A stretch of 64,000 bases of DNA from positions 86,628-150,627 of the forward strand of contig JACRJA010000017.1 of NCBI GenBank assembly GCA_016235745.1. The letters are read 5' to 3'. The stretch is from Rhodocyclales bacterium. Its GTDB lineage: Bacteria > Pseudomonadota > Gammaproteobacteria > Burkholderiales > Rhodocyclaceae. The notes under the pieces were generated by a model. That model ran no database searches, was not told the DNA's origin, and saw only the letters and a list, made by a program, of their open reading frames with translations. Positions 21,433 through 29,148 of the stretch are shown here, one piece after another (within the stretch, counting starts at the first letter, position 1; each line of letters starts with the position of its first letter). The position numbers and the translations under genes were made by a program.

Positions 21433-22749
21433 TCAGCGATCCCCGTCGCCGCCGACGCGTACCGTCACGAGCTGCGCCGGGTCGATGCGCCGCGCGAAGG
21501 CGTCCTGCACCTGCTCGACGCTGACGGCGCGCACGGCTTCAGGGTAGCGCTCCAGCCAGTCGAGAGGCAGGTTGTAATAGCCCATCATGGAGACGTAGCC
21601 GATGAGCTTGCGGTTGGAATCGAGCCGCAGGCCGAAGCCTTGGGCGATGTTGTCCTGGGCGCGGCGCAGTTCCTCGGCGGTGGGGCCTTGTTCGCGGAAG
21701 CGCTCCAGCGTGGCGCGCGCAAGCGCCATGGCTTCTTCGGCCTGCTTGCCGCGGGTCTGCAGCGCGATGACGAAGGGCCCTGCCTGACGGCGCGGCTCGA
21801 GGAAACTCGCCACGCTGTAGGCATAGCCGCGTTGCTCGCGGATCTCGTCGACCAGGCGCGAGCTGAAACCGCCGCCGCCGAGCACGTGGTTGCCTACGAG
21901 CAGCGGAAAATAGTCGGGATCGTCGCGCGTCATCACCGCCAGGCCCAGGCGCAGGTGGGCCTGCTGCGCCGGGTGGGCGATGCGCTCCTCGTACGCCTGG
22001 GTCGGGGCGACCGGCGGCAGCGGCTTGGGCGCTTCACCTGCAGGCAGTTTGGCCATGATGCGCTCGGCGAGCTGCTCGGCTTGGGCGCGATCGAGGTCGC
22101 CGACGATGGCCACGTGCGCCGCCGCCCGGGTGTAGTGCGCGCGGTGAAAGGCGACGAGATCCTGGCGCGTGAGCCGGTCGAGCGATTCGGGCGTGGGCAG
22201 CTTGCCGTAGGGGTGGTCGCGATAGGCGTTGGCGGCGAAAGCGCGCTCGGCGAGCACCTCGGGCCGGGTGAGGGCGTCCTGCAGCGCCGCCTTGGCGTTG
22301 GCGCGTTCGCGCACGAAGATGGCGGGAGAGAAAATGGGCTGGGTGAGCACTTCGGCCACCAGGTCGGCGGCGGCGTCGCGCACGGCGGGTTCGGAAAGGC
22401 TGCGCCAGGCTACGGTGGCGCGGTCTTCGTCGACCGAGCCGGAGAGGCTGACGGCCAGATCGGCGAAGACTTCGCTCAGCCCTTGCTCGTCGTGCACCCG
22501 GGTGCTGGTGTCGAGTAATCGCCGGGTGAGGGAGGCCAGCCCCTCCTTGCCCTCGGGGTCGCGGGCCGAGCCGGCGTCGAACGAGACGACGACGTCGATG
22601 AGGGGTTGTTCGCGCGTGGCGACGAAATCGACGCGCACGCCGCTGGCGGTGGTGAAGCGCTCGATCGTCGGCAACGCCAGGGCGAGCGGCGAGAACGCGG
22701 TGGCGACGAAAAAGAGGAATGCGGCGAAAGCGCGGGTGCGGCGGGTCAT
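21433..22749 (-). CDS. M16 family peptidase-like protein, non-catalytic subunit
   Basis: The 438-residue protein has a signal peptide (MTRRTRAFAAFLFFVATAF...). It has the M16 fold with the C-terminal half VAIVGDLDRAQAEQLAERI and RGYAYSVASF blocks. Where the active partner has HxxEH, it reads GLASLTRRLLD, so the zinc ligands are missing. Such proteins form periplasmic heterodimers with an active M16 subunit, encoded here immediately upstream in transcription. The ATG at 22747-22749 has AGGAGG six bases upstream. Confidence 0.88.
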   Translation of the reverse strand: MTRRTRAFAAFLFFVATAFSPLALALPTIERFTTASGVRVDFVATREQPLIDVVVSFDAGSARDPEGKEGLASLTRRLLDTSTRVHDEQGLSEVFADLAVSLSGSVDEDRATVAWRSLSEPAVRDAAADLVAEVLTQPIFSPAIFVRERANAKAALQDALTRPEVLAERAFAANAYRDHPYGKLPTPESLDRLTRQDLVAFHRAHYTRAAAHVAIVGDLDRAQAEQLAERIMAKLPAGEAPKPLPPVAPTQAYEERIAHPAQQAHLRLGLAVMTRDDPDYFPLLVGNHVLGGGGFSSRLVDEIREQRGYAYSVASFLEPRRQAGPFVIALQTRGKQAEEAMALARATLERFREQGPTAEELRRAQDNIAQGFGLRLDSNRKLIGYVSMMGYYNLPLDWLERYPEAVRAVSVEQVQDAFARRIDPAQLVTVRVGGDGDR

Positions 22750-22768
22750 CGGTGCCTCCTGGAGCGGG

Positions 22769-24163
22769 TTAGCGCTGCGGCGCGTGCGGATTGGCGGTGA
22801 CAGGGCGCGGCGCGCTGCCATCGGGCAGCACGTCGACGCGGGTCAGCCCATCTTCGGCGAACCAGGTCTGGGCCACGCGCTGCACGTCGGCGGCGGTGAC
22901 GCGCTTGAGCGCCTCGGTGATGCGCGCGCTCGCGTCCCAGGGCAGTCCCACGGCGCGGGCAAAGCCGATCTCCATCGCCTGTCCCATGAGGGAGTCGCGC
23001 TTATAGACTTGCTGCGCCACCGCCTGGCGGATGACCCGCTGGAGCTCCTGCTCCGAGACGCCTTCGCGGGCGATGCGCTCCACCTCTTCGCGCAGCGCCT
23101 TTTCCAGGGCATCGAGGGCTACGCCCGGCCGGGCGCTGGCTGATAGCGTGAAGAGGCCGGGGCCGCGGGCGAGGCCATCGTAGCCGGCGGAGACGGCGAT
23201 GGCCCTGGGCTGCTCGCGCACCAGGGCTTTCGTCAGGCGTGCGCCGTCGTAGCCGTCGAGCACGGCGGCGAGCACCATGAGGGCGTAGGGGTCGCGGTCG
23301 GCTTCGAGATCGCTCAGCGGCGGTACTTTCCAGGCAAGCGTCAGACTCGGCAGCTCCGTGGGGCCGCGCACGACGGCGTAGCGCCGGCCATGCTGCGGGG
23401 TTTCGGAGAGGAAGGGACGATCCGGCACCGGACGGGCGCCGATCGCCCCATAGTGGCGCTGCGCCAGCGTCAGCACTTCTTCGGCCTGGACGTCGCCTAC
23501 GACCACCAGTCGGGCGTTGTTCGGCGCGTACCAGGTGCGGTACCACTGCTGCACGTCTTCGAGCGTGAGCCGTTCGAGATCGGTGGGCCAGCCGATCACC
23601 GGATTGCGATAGGGGTGAGACCAGAAGGCGGTGGCCATGAGGGCTTCTTCGCCGAGCGCCTCGGGCACGTCGTCGGTGCGCAGGCGCCGCTCCTCGCGCA
23701 CGACCTCGCGCTCCTTGGCGAATTCGTTGGGATCGAAGGCGAGGTGCTGCATGCGGTCGGCTTCGAGCTTCATGACCTCTTCCAGCGCCTGCGGCGGGAT
23801 CTGCTCGAAATAGGCGGTGTAGTCGCGGCTGGTGAAGGCGTTGTCACGCCCGCCGAGCTCGGCCACGCGCCGGCTGAATTCGCCCGGCCCCACGCTGGCC
23901 GTGCCTTTGAACATCATGTGCTCGAACACGTGCGCCACGCCCGCCTTGCCCGCTGGCTCGTCGATGGCGCCCACGTCGTACCAGAGCATGTGCACCACCG
24001 AGGGGGCGCGGTGATCCTCGACGACGATGAGTTCCATGCCGTTGTCGAGGCGAAACAGTTTGGCCTCGGCGTGCGCTGCCGTGGTGAGCAGCAAGGCCGT
24101 GAGGACGAGCAGGAAGGAGAAAAAAGACCGGAACGTCCGGTGTAGGGGGGGATCGAATCGCAT
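22769..24163 (-). CDS. M16 family zinc metallopeptidase, catalytic subunit
   Basis: The 464-residue secreted protease has a signal peptide (residues 1-32, ending TTAAHA). The inverted zinc motif is HVFEH (H78, E81, H82). The downstream glutamate probably lies in the KEREVVREERR helix. It resembles pitrilysin/PqqL-like dimeric M16B enzymes that degrade peptides in the periplasm. The gene is transcribed away from ftsY and followed by its non-catalytic partner. The ATG lies within the intergenic stretch where a plus-strand promoter-like sequence for ftsY also occurs. Confidence 0.92.
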   Translation of the reverse strand: MRFDPPLHRTFRSFFSFLLVLTALLLTTAAHAEAKLFRLDNGMELIVVEDHRAPSVVHMLWYDVGAIDEPAGKAGVAHVFEHMMFKGTASVGPGEFSRRVAELGGRDNAFTSRDYTAYFEQIPPQALEEVMKLEADRMQHLAFDPNEFAKEREVVREERRLRTDDVPEALGEEALMATAFWSHPYRNPVIGWPTDLERLTLEDVQQWYRTWYAPNNARLVVVGDVQAEEVLTLAQRHYGAIGARPVPDRPFLSETPQHGRRYAVVRGPTELPSLTLAWKVPPLSDLEADRDPYALMVLAAVLDGYDGARLTKALVREQPRAIAVSAGYDGLARGPGLFTLSASARPGVALDALEKALREEVERIAREGVSEQELQRVIRQAVAQQVYKRDSLMGQAMEIGFARAVGLPWDASARITEALKRVTAADVQRVAQTWFAEDGLTRVDVLPDGSAPRPVTANPHAPQR

Positions 24164-24164
24164 C

Positions 24165-24173
24165 TGCTAGAAT
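24165..24173 (+). promoter_or_regulatory. Extended -10 promoter element upstream of ftsY
   Basis: TGCTAGAAT is a TGnTAnnnT extended -10 placed about 115 bases before the ftsY ATG. No good -35 is seen, as is common with extended -10 promoters. It lies just outside the start codon of the divergent peptidase gene. Confidence 0.35.
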
Positions 24174-24231
24174 CCTTTTCACCCTTTGGGTGAGCAAACG
24201 CCCAAGGCAACATTGTACCCATACTTTCCCG

Positions 24232-24265
24232 GCGGTATCCGGTGCATGGCGCGCCGGATATCCGC
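24232..24265 (+). promoter_or_regulatory. Hairpin in the ftsY 5' leader
   Basis: GCGGTATCCGG at 24232-24242 pairs with CCGGATATCCGC at 24254-24265 (11 bp, one bulged A, 11-base loop). An alternative pairing GGTGC/GCACC overlaps it. It ends about 20 bases before the ftsY ATG and could affect initiation. Confidence 0.5.
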
Positions 24266-24286
24266 ACCAAGGTGGCAGACAGCCTC

Positions 24287-25495
24287 ATGTTCGGTTTGTT
24301 CAAGCGAAAGAAAAAGGACCCCGCGGATTCGCTCGGGACGCAAGGCAGCGAAGAGGCGGCGCTTTCCGGCGAAACCTCCCCCGGCAGCGGCGCCGAGGTC
24401 GCGTCGGCGCAAACCTCACCGCCGGAGGTGCTCGCGGCCGAAGCGATGGCCACGGATTCGCTCCAGGCACCTGGGTCGGATGCCGACACAGCCGTCCAGG
24501 AAGCGGATTCGCTCCCGCCCGCCAGCGAACCCGTCGCCGTGGAGATGATGCCGCCCCAGAGCGCGATTGCGCCCGCGCCAGAACCGCGCAGGCGATCCTG
24601 GGCCGAGCGTCTGAAAGCGGGCCTGGCGCGCACGCGGCAAAACCTCGCCGGGCTCTTCGGGCGGCGGCGCATCGACGAAGAACTTCTCGAAGAGATCGAG
24701 ACCACGCTGCTGCTTGCCGACTGCGGGGTGGAGGCCACGCAATGGCTGATGGACGCCCTGCGCCGGCGCATCAAGAAAGACGGCCTCACCGAGGCGGAGC
24801 AGCTGCGCGGCGTGATGGCCGAACTGCTTGCCGAACTGCTGCTGCCTTTGCAGCAGCCGCTGGAGGTCGACGCCCACGAGCCTTTCATCATCATGGTGAC
24901 GGGGGTCAATGGCGCAGGCAAGACCACTTCCATCGGCAAGCTCGCCAAATACTTTCAATCGCAAGGAAAAAGCGTGCTGCTCGGGGCCGGCGACACCTTC
25001 CGCGCTGCGGCGCGCGAGCAGCTGGTGGTGTGGGGCGAGCGCAACGGCGTGCCGGTGATCGCGCAGGAGTACGGCGACCCAGCCGCGGTGGCTTTCGACG
25101 CGGTGCAGGCGGCCAAGGCCCGGGGCATCGACGTGGCCATCATCGACACGGCCGGGCGGCTTCCCACCCAGCTGCACCTGATGGACGAGATCGCCAAGGT
25201 ACGCCGCGTCATCGCCAAGGCCGAGCCGGGCGCGCCGCACGAGGTGCTGCTGGTGCTCGACGCCAACATCGGCCAGAACGCCATCACCCAGGTGGAAGCC
25301 TTCGACAAGGCCGTCGGACTCACCGGCCTCGTGCTCACCAAACTCGACGGTACGGCCAAAGGGGGCGTGATCGCGGCGATCGCCCGGCGCTGCCCCAAGC
25401 CGGTGCGTTTCATCGGCGTGGGCGAGGGTATCGACGATCTGCGTCCCTTCTCGGCCCGCGACTTCGTGGAGGCGCTGCTCGGGATCGAACGATGA
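24287..25495 (+). CDS. ftsY: Signal recognition particle receptor FtsY
   Basis: The 402-residue protein has a short basic start (MFGLFKRKKKDP), an acidic low-complexity A domain to about residue 115, and the NG GTPase domain. GTPase motifs are G1 GVNGAGKTTS, the DTAGR G3 motif, TKLDGTAKGG (G4) and the C-terminal GVGEGIDDLRPFSARDF. It docks SRP-ribosome complexes at the SecYEG translocon. The start at MFGLFKRKKK matches the usual FtsY beginning; an upstream in-frame ATG at 24242 falls inside the leader hairpin and is less likely. It overlaps ftsE (ATGA). Confidence 0.95.
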   Translation: MFGLFKRKKKDPADSLGTQGSEEAALSGETSPGSGAEVASAQTSPPEVLAAEAMATDSLQAPGSDADTAVQEADSLPPASEPVAVEMMPPQSAIAPAPEPRRRSWAERLKAGLARTRQNLAGLFGRRRIDEELLEEIETTLLLADCGVEATQWLMDALRRRIKKDGLTEAEQLRGVMAELLAELLLPLQQPLEVDAHEPFIIMVTGVNGAGKTTSIGKLAKYFQSQGKSVLLGAGDTFRAAAREQLVVWGERNGVPVIAQEYGDPAAVAFDAVQAAKARGIDVAIIDTAGRLPTQLHLMDEIAKVRRVIAKAEPGAPHEVLLVLDANIGQNAITQVEAFDKAVGLTGLVLTKLDGTAKGGVIAAIARRCPKPVRFIGVGEGIDDLRPFSARDFVEALLGIER

Positions 25496-26154
25496 TCCGC
25501 TGCGAGAAACTCGCCAAGATTTATCCCGGTCCGGTGGCGGCGCTCGTCGACCTCGACCTCACCATCCCCGCCGGGCAGTTTCTTCTGGTATGCGGCCATT
25601 CGGGCGCGGGGAAAACCACGCTCTTTCGTCTCATCGCCGGGCTGGAGACGCCCACCAGCGGCACCGTTTCGGTCAATGAGCACGACGTGGCGCGCCTGGG
25701 GCGGGGCGGTTTGCCCTATTACCGGCGCCGTTTCGGCCTGGTGCTCGCCGATGCGCCGCTCTTGCCGCAGCGCACGGTGGCCGAGAACGTGGCCCTGCCG
25801 CTGCTGATCGCCGGCGTGCCGCGGCGCCAGGCGTTCGAACGCGTGGCCTTGGCGTTGGAGCGGGTAGGGCTCGCCGGCCGGGCGCACGAGCTGCCGCCTA
25901 CGCTCTCGGGCGGAGAGCAGCAGCGGGCGGCGATCGCCCGCGCCGTGGTGCATCGGCCTTCGGTGGTCATTGCCGACGAGCCTACCGCCCAGCTCGACCA
26001 CGACAGCGCCAAGGAAGTGGTGCGCCTGTTGCGCGCCTTCCATGCGGCGGGGGTGACGATGATCATCGCCACGCACGACGAGGCGCTTTTTTCCAGCGTG
26101 GCGCAGCGGCGCATCGTGCTCGCGCACGGCCGTCTGGTGGAGGATGCGCGGTGA
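25492..26154 (+). CDS. ftsE: Cell division ATP-binding protein FtsE
   Basis: The 220-residue ABC ATPase of the FtsEX complex couples septal peptidoglycan hydrolase activation to division. Walker A is GHSGAGKT (35-42), the signature LSGGEQQR, and Walker B VVIADEPT, with an H-loop histidine in ATHD. An oddity is the Q-loop: where FtsE normally reads (V/F)FQD it reads VLADAPLL, replacing the glutamine by alanine. The start overlaps the ftsY stop and the stop overlaps the ftsX GTG (GTGA), the classic tightly coupled ftsYEX operon. Confidence 0.93.
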   Translation: MIRCEKLAKIYPGPVAALVDLDLTIPAGQFLLVCGHSGAGKTTLFRLIAGLETPTSGTVSVNEHDVARLGRGGLPYYRRRFGLVLADAPLLPQRTVAENVALPLLIAGVPRRQAFERVALALERVGLAGRAHELPPTLSGGEQQRAAIARAVVHRPSVVIADEPTAQLDHDSAKEVVRLLRAFHAAGVTMIIATHDEALFSSVAQRRIVLAHGRLVEDAR

Positions 26155-27053
26155 AGCGGGGATGGTGGGAAGGACAGGCGGAGGCGCTGGGGCGCGCCCT
26201 GGCCCTATTGCGCACGGCGCCGCTGGTGACGGCGGTGGTCACGCTCGTGCTCGCCACGGCGCTCGCGCTGCCGGCGGCGATGGCCTGGCTCGGCGCCGGT
26301 GTGACCCAGTGGTTCGGCAGACAGGGAACGGAGCCGCAGATCACGGCCTTTTTCCGGCAAAAGCTTGCCCGCGAAGAAGCGCTCGCGGTGGTGCAGCGCT
26401 GGCGCGAGGACGAAGCGGTGGCGCGCGTGGTCTTCGTGCCGCGTGAAGAGGCGCTTGCTCGTTTGCGCCAGACCGACCTGGGCGCAGCGATCGAAACCCT
26501 GCCGGACAATCCCTTGCCCGACGCGATGACGCTGGTGCCGCGCCGTCATGCGCCGCCAGAGGTGGCCCGGCTGCAGCAGCGCCTTGCCGAAGAAACCGGC
26601 GTCGAGGCGGTACAGGTGGATACGGCCTGGGTCGAGCGGGTGCATGGGCTCGCGCGCGCGGGCACGATGGTGGCGGCGGCGCTCGCCGCCTGGTTCGCTC
26701 TGGGAATGCTGGCGCAGACCTATCTGGCGATCCGGCTGCAACTCGTGGCGGCGGCGCAGGAGATCGCCGTGCTGCGGGCGCTGGGGGCCACCGACGGCTA
26801 CATCGGCCGGCCGTTTCGCTGGCTCGGCTGGCTGCAGGGGCTATTCGCCGGCTGCGTCGGGGCAGCGCTCTGGGGCGGGCTCATCGCCTGGCTTGCGCCG
26901 CCCTTCGACGAACTCGCTCGGCTCTACGGGCTGGGAGGATTCGCGCCCTTTCCGCTGTGGACGGGCGCGCTCGTACTCGTCGCTGCCGGTGCAGTCTTAG
27001 GGGCGCTCGGCGCCGAGATCTCGTTGCGGCAGTTCTTCCGGGCATCTCCCTAG
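26151..27053 (+). CDS. ftsX: Cell division protein FtsX
   Basis: The 300-residue membrane partner of FtsE has a short cytoplasmic N-terminus and TM1 around residues 23-44. A periplasmic domain of about 120 residues follows, then three C-terminal membrane helices with the FtsX/permease block AQEIAVLRALGATDGYIGRP. The start codon is GTG at 26151, overlapping the ftsE stop. Length is typical (about 300). The periplasmic part recruits murein hydrolase activators in the family. Confidence 0.93.
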   Translation: MKRGWWEGQAEALGRALALLRTAPLVTAVVTLVLATALALPAAMAWLGAGVTQWFGRQGTEPQITAFFRQKLAREEALAVVQRWREDEAVARVVFVPREEALARLRQTDLGAAIETLPDNPLPDAMTLVPRRHAPPEVARLQQRLAEETGVEAVQVDTAWVERVHGLARAGTMVAAALAAWFALGMLAQTYLAIRLQLVAAAQEIAVLRALGATDGYIGRPFRWLGWLQGLFAGCVGAALWGGLIAWLAPPFDELARLYGLGGFAPFPLWTGALVLVAAGAVLGALGAEISLRQFFRASP

Positions 27054-27094
27054 GGAGTGACGTCGCACCGTTTCCATGAAAAGGAGTGAATGCC

Positions 27095-28210
27095 ATGAGC
27101 CGTCTGTTTTCTTCGTTCCGCCTGGGGGCCTTGGAGCTGCCCAACCGCATCGTCATCGCGCCCATGTGCCAGTATTCGGCCGAAGAAGGCCATGCCACCG
27201 ACTGGCACCTCATCCATTGGGGCGACCTGGCGCTCTCGGGTGCGGGCATGCTCATCATCGAGGCCACCGCCGTCACGGCCGAGGGGCGTATCTCCCGGAG
27301 TGATCTCGGGTTGTGGTCCGACGCTCAGGCCGAGTCGCTGGCGCGCATGTTGGCTCCGGCGCGGCGCTGGAGCGCCATACCGGTGGCCATCCAGCTCGCT
27401 CACGCCGGACGCAAGGCCTCGAGCCGGGTACCGTGGGAGGGCGGGGCGCAGCTCCCCTTGGAGGAAGGCGGCTGGGTGGCCGTAGCGCCTTCGCCGCTGC
27501 CGCACGCTCCGGGCGAGCTGCCGCCGCAGGAACTCGATGCCGCCGGTCTTTCCCGTGTTCGCGAAGCCTTCGCCGCCGCGGCTCGCCGCGCCGTCGACTG
27601 CGGCCTGCAGGCGATCGAACTGCACATGGCGCACGGCTACCTGCTGCATGAATTCCTCTCGCCGCTGTCGAACCAGCGCACCGACGCCTACGGCGGCTCG
27701 CTGGAGAACCGCATGCGCTTCCCTCTGGAAGTGTTCCGGGCCGTGCGCGATGCCGTGCCGGAGCATATCCCCGTGGGCGTGCGCATCTCCGCCACCGACT
27801 GGGTCGAAGGCGGCTGGGACCTGGAGCAGAGCATCGCGTTCGCGCAGGCGATCGAGCCGCTGGGTTGCGCCTATATCCACGTCTCGAGCGGCGGCCTCTC
27901 GCCGCAGCAGAAAATCCCGGTGGCCCCGGGCTACCAGGTGCCGTTTGCCGCGGCGATCCGGCGGGCGGTGACGCACATGCCGGTGATCGCCGTGGGGCTC
28001 ATCACCGAGCCGCAGCAGGCCGAGGCCATTCTCGCCGAGGAGAAAGCCGATCTGGTGGCGCTCGCGCGCACGATGGTGTGGGATCCGCGCTGGCCGTGGC
28101 ACGCCGCCGCCGCGCTCGGCGCCACCGTCAAGGCCCCGCCGCAGTACTGGCGCTGCCAGCCGCAGCAGCATCGCGGCGTGTTCGGCGAGGTAAAGATCGG
28201 CCAGCGCTGA
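27095..28210 (+). CDS. Old Yellow Enzyme family NADH:flavin oxidoreductase (YqjM/XenA-like)
   Basis: The 371-residue FMN-dependent ene-reductase has a TIM barrel. APMCQYSA near the start places Cys25 where YqjM-class enzymes have their redox-tuning cysteine. The substrate-binding pair is in ELHMAHGYLLHEFLSP, and DAYGGSLENRMRF is the family signature. Such enzymes reduce activated C=C bonds or nitro groups in the cytoplasm; the physiological substrate is unknown. The ATG at 27095 is eight bases after AAGGAG; a GTG nine bases earlier is inferior. It stands alone after ftsX. Confidence 0.92.
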   Translation: MSRLFSSFRLGALELPNRIVIAPMCQYSAEEGHATDWHLIHWGDLALSGAGMLIIEATAVTAEGRISRSDLGLWSDAQAESLARMLAPARRWSAIPVAIQLAHAGRKASSRVPWEGGAQLPLEEGGWVAVAPSPLPHAPGELPPQELDAAGLSRVREAFAAAARRAVDCGLQAIELHMAHGYLLHEFLSPLSNQRTDAYGGSLENRMRFPLEVFRAVRDAVPEHIPVGVRISATDWVEGGWDLEQSIAFAQAIEPLGCAYIHVSSGGLSPQQKIPVAPGYQVPFAAAIRRAVTHMPVIAVGLITEPQQAEAILAEEKADLVALARTMVWDPRWPWHAAAALGATVKAPPQYWRCQPQQHRGVFGEVKIGQR

Positions 28211-28271
28211 AGGAAAATGCCGCCGTGCCGCGCAAAACGCCAAGCCGGCCAGGGATGAAGGAGGAAAATGC

Positions 28272-28685
28272 GTGATGGATGAGTCGCTCGACATCACCCC
28301 GCTGGAGCGCGCCGTGGCACGGCTGGAAGAGGGCTGGAGGCGATATCTGCAAGACCCCGATGACCTCCAGATTCGCGACGGACTGATCCAGCGCTTCGAG
28401 TTCACTTACGAACTCGCTCACAAGATGCTCAAGCGCTTTCTCCGACTCACCTCTCCCACGCCCCAGCAGTACGACGACATGCCCTTTCAGGACTTGATCC
28501 GCGCTGGCAGCGAGCGGGGGCTCCTTCGGGGAGAATGGCCCGACTGGCGGCGTTACCGCGAGATGCGCGCCAAGACGAGCCATGCTTACGACGAGAACGT
28601 CGCCCTCGAAGTGGTTCGAGGCATTCCCGAATTTCTCGGGGAAGTGCGCCATCTGCGTGACCAACTGCGGGAGCGCCTGTCATGA
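28272..28685 (+). CDS. HEPN-type toxin / nucleotidyltransferase substrate-binding protein (HI0074/HepT family)
   Basis: The 137-residue all-helical protein belongs to the HI0074-like HEPN family. It keeps the ribonuclease motif R-x4-H-x-Y as RAKTSHAY (R99, H104, Y106). In HepT/MntA systems this motif is the toxin active site and the MNT partner AMPylates the tyrosine. The stop overlaps the MNT start (ATGA), so the pair is coupled. GTG at 28272 is chosen for its seven-base spacing from AAGGAGG; ATG at 28275 is the alternative. Confidence 0.82.
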   Translation: MMDESLDITPLERAVARLEEGWRRYLQDPDDLQIRDGLIQRFEFTYELAHKMLKRFLRLTSPTPQQYDDMPFQDLIRAGSERGLLRGEWPDWRRYREMRAKTSHAYDENVALEVVRGIPEFLGEVRHLRDQLRERLS

Positions 28686-29059
28686 GCGGGTGCGTCCCGC
28701 CGCTCGACATTCGCCCCGAACATTGGCGGATCGTGCGGGACATCCTGCAGCGCCATCTTCCGGACGTCGAAGTCTGGGCGTTCGGCTCGCGCGCCAAGGG
28801 AACGGCAAGGAAGTATTCCGATCTGGATCTTGCCGTGATCACCGACCGGCCTCTGCCGCTCGATCTCGGCGCCCGGCTGCGCGAGGCGTTCTCCGAGTCC
28901 GATCTGCCCTACCGCGTGGACGTGATCGACTGGGCGAGCACCGACGAGGCGTTTCGCCGCCTCATCGAGCGGGAGAAAGTGGTGGTGCAAAAAGGGAAGC
29001 GCAGCGCGGAGGAACTGGTGGTGAAGGGCGGAGTCGAACCGCCGACCTACGGGTTATGA
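28682..29059 (+). CDS. MNT-domain nucleotidyltransferase (MntA-like antitoxin)
   Basis: The 125-residue minimal nucleotidyltransferase has the motif GSRAKG (35-40) with SDLDLAV (D47, D49). These are the metal and nucleotide ligands of pol-beta-like enzymes. In HepT-MntA pairs it neutralises the HEPN toxin by AMPylation. The last 14 or so codons (from about 29016) are read antisense through the tRNA-Met gene, giving the tail VVKGGVEPPTYGL. The functional domain is complete before that, so the gene was probably extended when its original end was lost next to the tRNA. Confidence 0.82.
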   Translation: MSGCVPPLDIRPEHWRIVRDILQRHLPDVEVWAFGSRAKGTARKYSDLDLAVITDRPLPLDLGARLREAFSESDLPYRVDVIDWASTDEAFRRLIEREKVVVQKGKRSAEELVVKGGVEPPTYGL

Positions 29060-29092
29060 ATCCGTCGCTCTAACCATCTGAGCTACTTCACC
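29016..29092 (-). tRNA. tRNA-Met (anticodon CAT)
   Basis: On the minus strand a complete 77-base cloverleaf starts GGTGAAG and ends CTTCACC-A-CCA, with a perfect 7-bp acceptor stem and encoded CCA. The D-arm reads AGCTCAGATGGTTAGAGC, the anticodon loop ATTCATAAC and the T-loop TTCGACTCC. CAT in an elongator-type body fits tRNA-Met; a lysidine-modified tRNA-Ile2 cannot be fully excluded by eye. Confidence 0.9.
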
Positions 29093-29104
29093 ATCGAGTC
29101 TGGT

Positions 29105-29134
29105 AATATACCGGTTTTCCCTTTCGGATGTCAA
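29105..29134 (-). promoter_or_regulatory. Sigma-70 promoter of tRNA-Met
   Basis: On the minus strand TTGACA (29129-29134), an 18-base spacer and TATATT (29105-29110) lie 12 bases before the tRNA 5' end. The -35 is a perfect consensus. It overlaps the miaB upstream region, so miaB translation is taken to begin at 29149. Confidence 0.75.
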
Positions 29135-29148
29135 GGGGCCGCAGGCAA

